A DNA stretch of 7,862 nt from Candidatus Methanovirga basalitermitum. Lineage in GTDB: Archaea; Methanobacteriota; Methanobacteria; Methanobacteriales; Methanobacteriaceae. The stretch is from the NCBI GenBank assembly GCA_031284445.1, contig JAISZW010000150.1:1-7862 (forward strand), given 5' to 3'. The position numbers and the translations under genes were made by a program. Below the pieces are notes generated by a model that was not told the origin of the DNA, did not search any database, and saw only the letters and a list, made by a program, of their open reading frames with translations. This document shows, in pieces, positions 1-5,851 of the stretch (the first letter of the stretch is position 1; every line of letters begins with the position of its first letter).

Positions 1-2
1 AA

Positions 3-113
3 TATTTAAACGGTTATGTTATGATTTATCAGCATTTTATTAATTACAAAGAAGATGCACCAGATAAAATACTCCAAACCATAATGAAAGAACGAACTAT
101 ATCAGGTGCATGA
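3..113 (+). CDS. C-terminal end of an unrecognised protein (partial)
   Basis: A frame open from the window edge ends at TGA 111-113 and gives 36 residues ending in KERTISGA. The other two forward frames hit stops within the first 45 bases. The stretch is hydrophilic, with a mixed Tyr/Ile/Lys composition and no motif I recognise. It could be the real end of a gene that starts left of the window, or a chance open frame. The U32 promoter begins just after it, which fits a gene end here. No function can be given. Confidence 0.3.
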   Translation, partial: YLNGYVMIYQHFINYKEDAPDKILQTIMKERTISGA

Positions 114-126
114 GCGTTAAATTTAA

Positions 127-187
127 TAATATAAAAAAATAATTACAAAACACTAAAAGTAGATAAAAAATCAGAGAATAAAAGGTG
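127..187 (+). promoter_or_regulatory. Promoter and ribosome binding site of the U32 gene
   Basis: TAATATAAAA at 127-136 is a good archaeal TATA box. It would place transcription start near 157, leaving a leader of about 35 nt. AGGTG at 183-187 sits 5 nt before ATG 193 and matches the GGTG-type Shine-Dalgarno used by most genes here. Position and sequence are seen; the transcription start is inferred from usual archaeal spacing. Confidence 0.5.
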
Positions 188-192
188 TTTTA

Positions 193-1401
193 ATGGTTGA
201 ATTACTATCTCCAGCTGGAAATCTATCTTCATTCAATAGTGCATTGAAAAATGGTGCTGATTCTATTTATGTAGGACTTGTTGGATCAAACATGAGATAC
301 AATGCAAGCAATTTCCATCTCAAAGACCTTAAAAATCTCATAAACATTTTACACGACCATGACAAGAAGTTATATTTATGTACCAATACAGTTATGAAAG
401 ATAAAGACCTTGAAGAGTTTAAAAGTATTTTACCAGAGACTAATAGCTATGAAGTTGATGCTCTTATAGTAAGTGATTTAGGAATGGTTGATTTAGCTAT
501 TGAAAATAATTTAGAAGTTCATGTAAGTGTTCAAAATAATGTGACCAATATTGAAACACTTAAAATCTTAAAAAAACTTGGTGTTAGTCGAGCCATTCTT
601 TCAAGAGAATTATCTTTTAATGAGATTAAAGAAATAGCTAAAAATTCTCCCATTGAAACTGAGATTTTTGTTCATGGTGCAATGTGTATGGGAATATCTG
701 GGAGATGTTTTTTAAGTTATGGATTATATGGTGAGAGTGCAAATTGTGGTAAGTGCCTACAGCCATGCAGAAAAGAATGGAAGCTAATTAGAGAAAATAG
801 AGAAGAAATAATTCTTGAAAAATCTTATGATGAAACATATAAAACAAACTTTCTATCTGCAAAAGATTTAACTATGATAGAACACATTCCGGAACTTATG
901 AAAAGTGGAGTTGAAGGATTTAAAATTGAAGGTAGAGGAAGATCTCCAGATTATGTAGCAACGGCTACAAGAGTTTTTAGAGAGGCGATTGAACAATACA
1001 ATATAAGTCAAGAGAAAAATGATAGATATAAATTCAATCCTGAATGGTTATCAGATTTAAAAAAGGTTTTTCACCGTGGTTTTGATACAGGATTCTATTT
1101 TAATCAACCTTATGAAACTAATGAAGATAATACTGCAACCTATAGAAAAAAAGATATTGGAAAAGTCGTCAATTATTACAACAAGATCAAAGTTGGTGAA
1201 ATCCATCTATGGGATGATTTAAATCTACTCGATGAAATAATAATTCAAGGAAGCACAACAGGTTCCATTAATCAGATAGTTGAATCAATGGAAATCAATG
1301 GTAAAGCTATTGAAAGAGCAGTAAAAGGTAAAAATGTAGCAATAGCCATTGAAGAGAAAATAAGAAAAAACGACCATGTTTATAAACTTATAAAAGTTTA
1401 A
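193..1401 (+). CDS. Peptidase U32 family protein (Fe-S, RNA hydroxylation-like)
   Basis: A 402-residue member of the U32 family (COG0826). Residues 3-41 carry the family N-terminus (ELLSPAGN, NGADSIYVGL, NASNF). Residues 157-175 match the U32 signature E-x-F-x2-G-[SA]-[LIVM]-C-x4-G-x-C-x-[LIVM]-S, with C165 and C172. C188 and C192 follow in the GKCLQPCR segment, giving the four cysteines expected to hold an iron-sulfur cluster; C185 is an extra one. KDLTMIEHIPEL (224-235) and GFKIEGRGRSPDYV (242-255) are also typical. Although named as peptidases, characterised bacterial relatives (TrhP, RlhA) hydroxylate tRNA or 23S rRNA, and UbiU/UbiV hydroxylate a ubiquinone precursor. A cytosolic RNA-modifying role is therefore inferred here, but the substrate is unknown. 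The start is ATG 193, with AGGTG 5 nt upstream. The gene appears to be transcribed alone. Confidence 0.9.
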   Translation: MVELLSPAGNLSSFNSALKNGADSIYVGLVGSNMRYNASNFHLKDLKNLINILHDHDKKLYLCTNTVMKDKDLEEFKSILPETNSYEVDALIVSDLGMVDLAIENNLEVHVSVQNNVTNIETLKILKKLGVSRAILSRELSFNEIKEIAKNSPIETEIFVHGAMCMGISGRCFLSYGLYGESANCGKCLQPCRKEWKLIRENREEIILEKSYDETYKTNFLSAKDLTMIEHIPELMKSGVEGFKIEGRGRSPDYVATATRVFREAIEQYNISQEKNDRYKFNPEWLSDLKKVFHRGFDTGFYFNQPYETNEDNTATYRKKDIGKVVNYYNKIKVGEIHLWDDLNLLDEIIIQGSTTGSINQIVESMEINGKAIERAVKGKNVAIAIEEKIRKNDHVYKLIKV

Positions 1402-1431
1402 TTACAAACGAGAATATCACCACAAAAATGT

Positions 1432-1599
1432 TTATCTCAAATCAACAGCCTCATTCATTGCTACAAGATGCCTTTTGTCAATGATCAACTTTTCACCTTC
1501 ATTTAAATCGTACTCTAAAACTTCTTCATCAACTTCTAAACACCCGAGCTTCTCCAGGAAAATTTTGAAAATGTATTCATACAAAAGAGAATCATGATA
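1432..1599 (-). pseudogene. Decayed fragment of an AIM24-like protein
   Basis: Read on the minus strand, 1599-1432 is open for 55 codons, then TAA. The last 35 or so residues look like real protein, with the stretches LEVDEEVLEYDLNEGEKL and IIDKRHLVAMNEAVDL. This resembles the C-terminal part of AIM24-family (DUF124/TIGR00266) proteins, where an E-Y-x-L-x-x-G-E element precedes V-D-x-x-H-L-V-A-x-x-E-x-V-D. There is no in-frame start in the open part, upstream is AT-rich non-coding sequence, and the protein stops before the usual family end. After the stop, another frame reads HFCGDILVCN, reminiscent of the FFGGEGL element that follows in full proteins, so a deletion with frame change is possible. 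The family is recognised by eye and needs a profile search. Confidence 0.45.
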
Positions 1600-1715
1600 T
1601 TAATATACATACAAAAACAATCCAAAAACTAATTTTTTACTCATAATAAAGAAGTATTAAATTTATTTAAGAATAAAATTATAAAATAAAATTTAAATAT
1701 ATTATTTTATAAAAA

Positions 1716-1789
1716 TATTTATATGTAACAAAAATTATAAACTTAATTGTAATTTAGATGAATTTTAAATAGTGTTAAACTTTGAGGTG
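1716..1789 (+). promoter_or_regulatory. Promoter and ribosome binding site of the glutaredoxin-FDR unit
   Basis: The 170 bases before this unit are almost pure A/T. The best TATA candidate is TATTTATATG at about 1716-1725, predicting a start near 1747; a second lies at 1733-1741 (AATTATAAA). GAGGTG at 1784-1789 is a strong Shine-Dalgarno 6 nt before ATG 1796. This chooses that ATG over the in-frame GTG at 1772, which would place the binding site inside the coding sequence. Confidence 0.45.
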
Positions 1790-1795
1790 TATACA

Positions 1796-2077
1796 ATGAA
1801 TTTAGAGCATGTCGATGGACAAAATAAGGGAAAAGTGATTTTATTTGCTTTAAGTACCTGTCAATGGTGTAAAAAAACAAGAATGTTATTAGAAGAAATA
1901 GGAGTTGGATATGATTATATATATGTTGATTTAACTCAAGATAGTGAAAGAAATGAGGTTGTTAAGGAATTAGAAAAGTGGAATCCAAATATTTCTTTTC
2001 CTACAATAGTAGTCAACGATGAGGATGTTATAATAGGATATGAAGTAGATAAAATAAAAGCAAAACTTGGACAATGA
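1796..2077 (+). CDS. Glutaredoxin-like thiol-disulfide oxidoreductase
   Basis: A 93-residue single-domain thioredoxin-fold protein, normal length for a glutaredoxin. The beta strand VILFAL (14-19) leads into the active site C22-Q-W-C25 at the head of the first helix (KKTRMLLEEIG). A second strand YDYIYVD (39-45) follows, then the cis-proline P69 in SFPTIVVND and the GYEVDKI helix start (81-87). No signal peptide or membrane segment is present, so it is cytosolic. It ends 39 nt before the next gene and should be co-transcribed with it, making that FTR-type reductase its probable electron donor. Methanogens generally lack glutathione, so its target is more likely protein or coenzyme disulfides than glutathione mixed disulfides (inference). 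An alternative GTG start at 1772 would add 8 residues but overlaps the binding site. Confidence 0.88.
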   Translation: MNLEHVDGQNKGKVILFALSTCQWCKKTRMLLEEIGVGYDYIYVDLTQDSERNEVVKELEKWNPNISFPTIVVNDEDVIIGYEVDKIKAKLGQ

Positions 2078-2116
2078 GATATAATAATGGCTTAATAACT
2101 ATTTTTGGTGTTATTT

Positions 2117-2617
2117 ATGGTTAATTTTGGCTCTTATGATGAATTTAGAAAAGCTGCAGAAGAAACTGGATACTTTATAAATGAAGATAAAGAATTTGTT
2201 CAAGCTCTTTTAGATAGTATCAATGTTAACATAGACAGATATGGTTATGGAGCATGCCCATGTAGATTAGCATTAGGAAAAAAAGAAAAAGATCTTGATA
2301 TAATATGTCCATGTAACTATAGAGACCCTGATTTAAATGATTATGGTGCATGTTTTTGTGGACTTTATGTAAGTGAAGAGGTTTTAAAAGGAGAAAAAAA
2401 CTTAAGTTCCATCCCAGATAGAAGAATATCTACTTTAAAAACTCAAGAAAAATCTGATGATAAGATCAAAGAATTAGGTCATGTTAAAGAAATAAGAAAG
2501 TTAAAAGTTCCTATTTACAGATGCGTTGTTTGTGGATATCTATGTGGTAGAGAACAACCTCCAAATAAATGTCCAATTTGTAAAGCTGACTCTGAAAGAT
2601 TTGAACGGATCTTATAA
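2117..2617 (+). CDS. Ferredoxin:disulfide reductase, FTR catalytic domain fused to rubredoxin
   Basis: A 166-residue two-domain redox protein. Residues 1-92 match the catalytic beta subunit of ferredoxin:thioredoxin reductase: C47-P-C49, C64-P-C66 and C79-F-C81 supply the 4Fe-4S ligands and the active disulfide. CPC-x14-CPC-x12-CxC is the archaeal spacing and differs from the plant CPC-x16-CPC-x8-CHC. After a charged linker (about 93-131), residues 132-166 form a rubredoxin-like domain, YRCVVCGY and CPICKA, with C136, C139, C152 and C155 as iron ligands. The same fusion is known in Methanosarcina acetivorans FDR, which accepts electrons from ferredoxin. No variable FTR subunit is encoded nearby, as is usual in archaea. 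ATG 2117 is chosen because GGTG at 2107-2110 lies 6 nt upstream; an in-frame TTG at 2105 is less likely. The upstream glutaredoxin-like protein is the likely partner. Confidence 0.92.
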   Translation: MVNFGSYDEFRKAAEETGYFINEDKEFVQALLDSINVNIDRYGYGACPCRLALGKKEKDLDIICPCNYRDPDLNDYGACFCGLYVSEEVLKGEKNLSSIPDRRISTLKTQEKSDDKIKELGHVKEIRKLKVPIYRCVVCGYLCGREQPPNKCPICKADSERFERIL

Positions 2618-2633
2618 GATCCTTTTATTTTTT
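2607..2633 (+). terminator. Palindrome plus T-tract overlapping the FDR stop codon
   Basis: GGATCTTATAAGATCC (2607-2622) is a perfect 16-bp palindrome and can fold as a 6-bp stem with a TATA loop. It is followed at once by TTTTATTTTTT (2623-2633). The TAA stop (2615-2617) lies inside it. This resembles a factor-independent terminator and fits the T-rich termination sites of archaea. It closes the glutaredoxin-FDR unit ahead of the convergent pyrC gene. Confidence 0.6.
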
Positions 2634-2730
2634 AGAAGAAACTTTTAAAAACGGCAGATCAAAGATTCTCCTAAATTTCTTTCAGAAATAAAAGTTTTTA
2701 TGGAGGATGAATACTACTAAAATAAAATAT
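2634..2730. other. Convergent intergenic spacer with nested inverted repeats
   Basis: No gene is seen here. AAACTTTTA (2639-2647) is complementary to TAAAAGTTT (2689-2697). Between them ATTTCT (2674-2679) and AGAAAT (2684-2689) can form a small hairpin. On the minus strand, the sequence just after the pyrC stop reads ATATTTTATTTTA, which may terminate pyrC. AT richness makes short repeats like these likely by chance. Confidence 0.3.
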
Positions 2731-4017
2731 TTATTTAAGATATTTTCCTTGAGTAGTATAAACTTCACCATTATCCATTATGATTCTTCCTCGAAGTATG
2801 GTCATAACAGCTATTCCTTTATATTCCATATCTTCAAACGGACTGTATTTTGCTTTAGTATAAAAATTATCAAGGTTTAATCTGCCCTCTTTTTTAATAT
2901 CTAATACTGTAAAATCAGCATCATATCCAATGACTATTTTTCCTTTAGTTTTAAGGTTGAAAGTCTTAGATGTATTCTTAGATAATCTCTCAACTATGGT
3001 TTTTAAGTCTATATTCCCTTTATTTACCTGAGTAAGTAAAAGAGGGACTACTGTTTCTAAACCTGGAATTCCTGATAGTGAGCTCCAGATTCCTTTATTT
3101 TTATCATCTGAAGTATGTGGGGCATGATCCGTTCCAACAACATCAATATCTTTCAATTGATTAATGTTTAAACCTTCATTAACAGATCTAAGTGGAGGAT
3201 TTGTCTTGGTCATTGTTCCATATTTATTGAAGGCTTCATTTATAAGTAGTAAATGATGAGGAGTTACTTCAGTACTTACCAAATCCTTTCTTTGGAAGTT
3301 CATAACAGATTTCAAACCAATGGTTGTGCTTAAATGACAGATATGAATAGGGACATTATATTTTTCACTTAATTTTAATCCCTGATTAATAGAGGCGAGT
3401 TCTGAATTAGTATCTCTTATACGACTATAATCAATAGCTGAAACTTTTTTCTCTCTAAACAAGTTAGTATTCTCTTTGATTATTTTCTTATTTTCACAAT
3501 GTAGGCTTAACTTATAGTTAGTACTCAACTCTTTATTTAGTAAGGATATATTTCTAAAATTTTCTTCTATTTCCTGATTAGAATGTAAGTCCATGAACAT
3601 TTTAAATGAAGTTGGCTTAAGTTTAGCTATTTTTTTTATTTCATCTAAATTATTAACTCCACTATGGAGTCCAAAATCAACTACACTTTTATTTTCACCT
3701 GTCTTTATCTTATTTTTAAAATTTTTATAAGTGCTTGTTACTGGTTTGGTATTTGGCATATCAAATACTGTAGTGAATCCTCCATTTGCTGCTGACATTG
3801 ATCCAGTTTTAAAAGTTTCCTTTTCAGGGGACCCAGGATCTCTAAAATGTACATGTGGATCAATAAACCCAGGAGATAAAATATTGTGATTAATATCTAC
3901 AATTTCTTCTCCTTTGATTGGACTCTTTGATATGGCTTTGATTTTTCCATTTTCAATTCCAATAAAGTAAGATGAGACTTCATCGATTAATCTACAGTTT
4001 TTCAAAACTAAATCCAT
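2731..4017 (-). CDS. pyrC: Dihydroorotase (class I, amidohydrolase superfamily)
   Basis: A 428-residue enzyme of de novo pyrimidine synthesis that interconverts N-carbamoyl-L-aspartate and L-dihydroorotate in the cytosol. The length and motifs are those of class I dihydroorotases. The metal-binding H55-V-H57 lies in GFIDPHVHFRDPG, and R59 would bind substrate. The likely carbamylated bridging lysine is K139 (TSFKMFM). Further metal ligands are H173 (LHCEN) and H228 (HICHLST). The substrate-binding N273 is in KTNPPLR, and the catalytic D297 is in GTDHAPH. The C-terminal KGKIVIGYDADFTVLD (358-373) is the usual beta-sandwich return. All key residues are present, so it should be active. It is a single gene, not clustered with other pyr genes in the window, and it converges on the FDR unit. 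ATG 4017 lacks a clear GGTG site, which fits the very short leader predicted from its TATA box. Confidence 0.94.
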   Translation of the reverse strand: MDLVLKNCRLIDEVSSYFIGIENGKIKAISKSPIKGEEIVDINHNILSPGFIDPHVHFRDPGSPEKETFKTGSMSAANGGFTTVFDMPNTKPVTSTYKNFKNKIKTGENKSVVDFGLHSGVNNLDEIKKIAKLKPTSFKMFMDLHSNQEIEENFRNISLLNKELSTNYKLSLHCENKKIIKENTNLFREKKVSAIDYSRIRDTNSELASINQGLKLSEKYNVPIHICHLSTTIGLKSVMNFQRKDLVSTEVTPHHLLLINEAFNKYGTMTKTNPPLRSVNEGLNINQLKDIDVVGTDHAPHTSDDKNKGIWSSLSGIPGLETVVPLLLTQVNKGNIDLKTIVERLSKNTSKTFNLKTKGKIVIGYDADFTVLDIKKEGRLNLDNFYTKAKYSPFEDMEYKGIAVMTILRGRIIMDNGEVYTTQGKYLK

Positions 4018-4040
4018 TTTAAATCCCTTAAAAGCACCAT

Positions 4041-4054
4041 ATTTTTATATATTA
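4041..4054 (-). promoter_or_regulatory. TATA box of pyrC
   Basis: On the minus strand this reads AATATATAAAAAT, a near-ideal archaeal TATA box. Usual spacing would start transcription at about 4022, only a few bases before the ATG at 4017. The mRNA would therefore be nearly leaderless, in line with the lack of a convincing Shine-Dalgarno. No other TATA box as good lies closer to the gene. Confidence 0.5.
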
Positions 4055-4096
4055 CATTTGTTATTAAATAAGTCGGATGAAACAAATCATCTTTTT

Positions 4097-4133
4097 AATA
4101 ATTATTTTAATTTAATTAAAATCATTAATTATT
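4097..4133. repeat. Long AT-only palindrome in the pyrC/TrmB divergent region
   Basis: ATTTTAATT (4104-4112), one T, then AATTAAAAT (4114-4122) form a perfect 9-bp inverted repeat. Outside it AATAATT (4097-4103) pairs with AATTATT (4127-4133) across a 4-base offset. It lies about 80 bp upstream of the pyrC start. Nearby, ATTTGTT (4056-4062) and AACAAAT (4081-4087) form another inverted pair. These could be regulator sites or simply products of AT bias. The rest of 4140-4379 shows no gene or clear signal. Confidence 0.35.
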
Positions 4134-4379
4134 TAATCATACAATTTACATAACCTATTTTTGTAAATTAAATATATTATACTATTTAATATTAAAAAAA
4201 ATAATGTGAACATATTATTTAACAAATATTTAAAGAATTTCACTTAAATGGATTTCCAAAACATTTATTTAAAAATTGAAGATATCAAAAAATAAATTTA
4301 CAATTCACTATATTTACTATTTATTGGTTCTCTTATTCACAAACTATACTATAAAGATATAAAATTATTTTTTTTAGTT

Positions 4380-4408
4380 AGTTATAAGTAGCTGAAAAGT
4401 TATAAGTA
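4380..4408 (+). repeat. 11-bp direct repeat upstream of the TrmB-family gene, possible operator
   Basis: AGTTATAAGTA occurs twice, at 4380-4390 and 4398-4408, with 7 bases between copies (18-bp period). A weaker echo, TTATTAGTAAT, follows at 4410-4420. The pair ends about 20 bp before the TATA box of the TrmB-family gene, where archaeal activators or autoregulators often bind. The repeat is seen directly; the operator role is inferred. Confidence 0.4.
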
Positions 4409-4428
4409 ATTATTAGTAATCATCAAAA

Positions 4429-4494
4429 TTTAATATATAAACCATACCCTCTTTATTATAACTTTTTAAAAACACAATCAAAACATTCGAAGGA
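4429..4494 (+). promoter_or_regulatory. Promoter and ribosome binding site of the TrmB-family gene
   Basis: TTTAATATATAAA at about 4429-4441 is a strong TATA box, predicting transcription start near 4461 and a leader of about 40 nt. GAAGGA at 4489-4494 lies 7 nt before ATG 4502. This is an A-rich site rather than the GGTG type seen at most other genes here. Confidence 0.5.
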
Positions 4495-4501
4495 AACAAA
4501 G

Positions 4502-5281
4502 ATGAATGAAATAGACAAAAAAATACTAAAATCATTGAAACACTTCTCATTAACAGAATACGAAGCCACAACATATTTAACCCTGAACTACATGATCTCA
4601 GGAACTGCAACAGAAATAAGTGAAAACTCAAAGGTCCCACGATCAAAGATATATGAGATACTAAAATTCTTAGAAAAAAAAGGATTTGTTGAAATAGAAA
4701 AAGGAAGACCCTTAAAATATAGTGTCGTTCCTCCAATGAAAATATTTAGAGTAAACAAGACCATTATAATTAGAGAATTAGAAGAAAACGAAAAAAACTT
4801 AAATGAAATTTACAAAAACCAGCTCTCAAGAGTCCCTGCACCAGTTTGGCTAATTCATGGAGAAGATAAAATCATTGAGAAAGAAATTGATTTAATATCT
4901 AAAGCAAAAAAAGCAATAGCTATTAGAATGGGATTCTTATTCGAAGACGAATGGGAAAAATTAGAGTCTAAAATCAATCAAAAAGTTAAACAAGGAGTTG
5001 ATGTTAAAATAATGACAAATAAAACCTTCAACATAAACAACAAAGAAATAAAAAGCAAAGAACTACTGAAAAATTCAAAAGCAAAAATATCCAAATTCAA
5101 CCTACCTACAGCAAAGATGATTATAAAAGATGAAAAGGAAATGATGCACATCTTCACAAAATTCATTAATCAAAAACCAGACCCTAAAACAGCAATTGGA
5201 ATCTGGAACAAATACGAAGATATAGCAAAAAACTACCAAGAAAGATTTGAAACAAAATGGAATAAAAAAAACAAGAAATAA
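4502..5281 (+). CDS. TrmB-family transcriptional regulator
   Basis: A 259-residue cytosolic DNA-binding protein. Residues 9-78 form the TrmB-type winged helix: SLTEYEATTYLTL, then the turn and recognition helix in SKVPRSKIYEILKFLEKKG, then the wing EIEKGRPLKYSVVPP. A charged, coiled-coil-like helix (about 80-108) would mediate dimerisation. Residues 113-250 look like the phospholipase-D-like effector region common in this family: PVWLIHGEDKIIEKEIDLI, AKKAIAIRMGF, and TAKMIIKDEKEMMHIF. The full sugar-binding domain of classical TrmB is not evident, so the ligand is unknown. No transporter or metabolic target adjoins it; divergent pyrC and the gene itself are the nearest candidates. Codon use differs from its neighbours: by eye 13 AAC to 7 AAT for Asn, against 0 to 8 in the DUF371 gene, possibly a sign of transfer. 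The role in gene control is secure; the target is not. Confidence 0.85.
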   Translation: MNEIDKKILKSLKHFSLTEYEATTYLTLNYMISGTATEISENSKVPRSKIYEILKFLEKKGFVEIEKGRPLKYSVVPPMKIFRVNKTIIIRELEENEKNLNEIYKNQLSRVPAPVWLIHGEDKIIEKEIDLISKAKKAIAIRMGFLFEDEWEKLESKINQKVKQGVDVKIMTNKTFNINNKEIKSKELLKNSKAKISKFNLPTAKMIIKDEKEMMHIFTKFINQKPDPKTAIGIWNKYEDIAKNYQERFETKWNKKNKK

Positions 5282-5335
5282 TCTAGTTAAGTATGAAAAT
5301 TCTATTTCAACATTATTCAGATGAATATTAAAAAA

Positions 5336-5516
5336 ATAAGGCTCATGCCCATTCATTGGCACAAAATTTATATCAAGGACAATGATAGCAGAAAAAACTC
5401 AACAACATAAATCATTGGAGACAACCAAAACAATTTAGACACAAGGATCATATAACTTATTATTTCTACTATGAGTTTCGATTTTAACAATTCCATATCT
5501 TCATCATGAGCCTTAT
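5336..5516. repeat. 12-bp inverted repeat bracketing about 157 bp
   Basis: ATAAGGCTCATG at 5336-5347 and its exact reverse complement CATGAGCCTTAT at 5505-5516 bracket 157 bp. The repeat is not pure A/T (five G/C of twelve), so it is less likely by chance than other repeats here. Similarity stops abruptly at both sides. It could be the ends of a small decayed inserted element, a long RNA stem or coincidence. I see no target-site duplication. Confidence 0.4.
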
Positions 5517-5586
5517 CACCTTTATATATTTCTTTTCAAAGTTTTGAATATATTGTCTTGATGTTAATTCAAAAACTATATATCAT
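5368..5586 (-). pseudogene. Possible frameshifted remnant ORF, unrecognised
   Basis: On the minus strand, 5535-5371 is open for 55 codons, with a hydrophilic start (GDKAHDEDMELLKSKL) and a hydrophobic end, then TAA at 5370-5368. Just upstream in another frame is FELTSRQYIQNFEKKYIK (about 5573-5520), which looks like coding sequence and would join it through one frameshift. A second shift in a T-run would connect an ATG at 5586-5584. No family is recognised and no ribosome binding site is visible. In DNA this rich in stops the open stretch is suggestive but not convincing. Confidence 0.2.
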
Positions 5587-5634
5587 ATTGAAAATACAGT
5601 ATTAAAGATAGAAAAAATAATTGTCACTCAATTC

Positions 5635-5643
5635 ATTATATTA
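5635..5643 (+). promoter_or_regulatory. Candidate TATA box for the small ORF at 5676
   Basis: CATTATATTA at about 5634-5643 would start transcription near 5664, about 12 nt before ATG 5676. There is no Shine-Dalgarno, so the leader would be very short. Another TATA-like stretch (TTTATATA, 5521-5528) has no gene at the right distance. The call rests on spacing only. Confidence 0.3.
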
Positions 5644-5675
5644 CTTTTTTAAAAAAAAGTCAATGAAGTTTTATA

Positions 5676-5828
5676 ATGAATATAAAAGAAATAGAGAATG
5701 TTTATAAAAAAATAGGTTTAAATAAAAATAATATTCAATATAATCAAAAAAATTTTGATGATGAGCTTTTTAATCATGAAAAACTTCTAAAAAAAGGAGA
5801 ACACGTTATTGTAAAAACTTATTTGTAA
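5676..5828 (+). CDS. Small hypothetical protein (50 residues)
   Basis: A 50-codon ORF from ATG 5676 to TAA 5826-5828. The product is hydrophilic and Lys/Asn/Glu-rich. It starts MNIKEIENVYKKIGLNKNN, with a probable helix at 1-14, and ends GEHVIVKTYL, with a short beta-like segment at 43-50. There are no cysteines, signal peptide or membrane segment. A TATA-like box about 37 nt upstream gives it a plausible short-leader promoter, but there is no Shine-Dalgarno. It belongs to no family I recognise. It lies in a gene-poor stretch before DUF371 and could be a real small protein, the tail of a decayed gene or chance. Confidence 0.35.
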   Translation: MNIKEIENVYKKIGLNKNNIQYNQKNFDDELFNHEKLLKKGEHVIVKTYL

Positions 5829-5851
5829 TTTTATGATGTATGGTGGATTTG

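Noticed and set aside
1772..1795. GTG start giving a longer glutaredoxin
   Set aside because: The extension would be encoded by the Shine-Dalgarno GAGGTG itself, and the ATG at 1796 gives a normal-length domain.
2105..2116. TTG start giving a longer reductase
   Set aside because: GGTG at 2107-2110 is correctly spaced for ATG 2117 and would fall inside the longer version.
4413..4736. Minus-strand open frame of about 107 codons
   Set aside because: It lies opposite the TrmB promoter and winged-helix coding region. Its product is a low-complexity Leu/Phe-rich string with no family features, so it is a shadow of the regulator.
4978..5362. Two minus-strand open frames opposite the end of the TrmB-family gene
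   Set aside because: They are Phe/Ile-rich products created by the A-rich coding strand of the regulator, with no ribosome binding site or recognisable domain.
5345..5410. Plus-strand ORF starting MPIHWHKIYIKDND
   Set aside because: It is only 21 codons without a ribosome binding site and inside the inverted-repeat region, so it is not supportable as a gene.
5643..5660. ACTTTTTT-AA-AAAAAAGT palindrome as a terminator or operator
   Set aside because: It is a plain A/T homopolymer pair with a 2-base loop, expected by chance at this composition.
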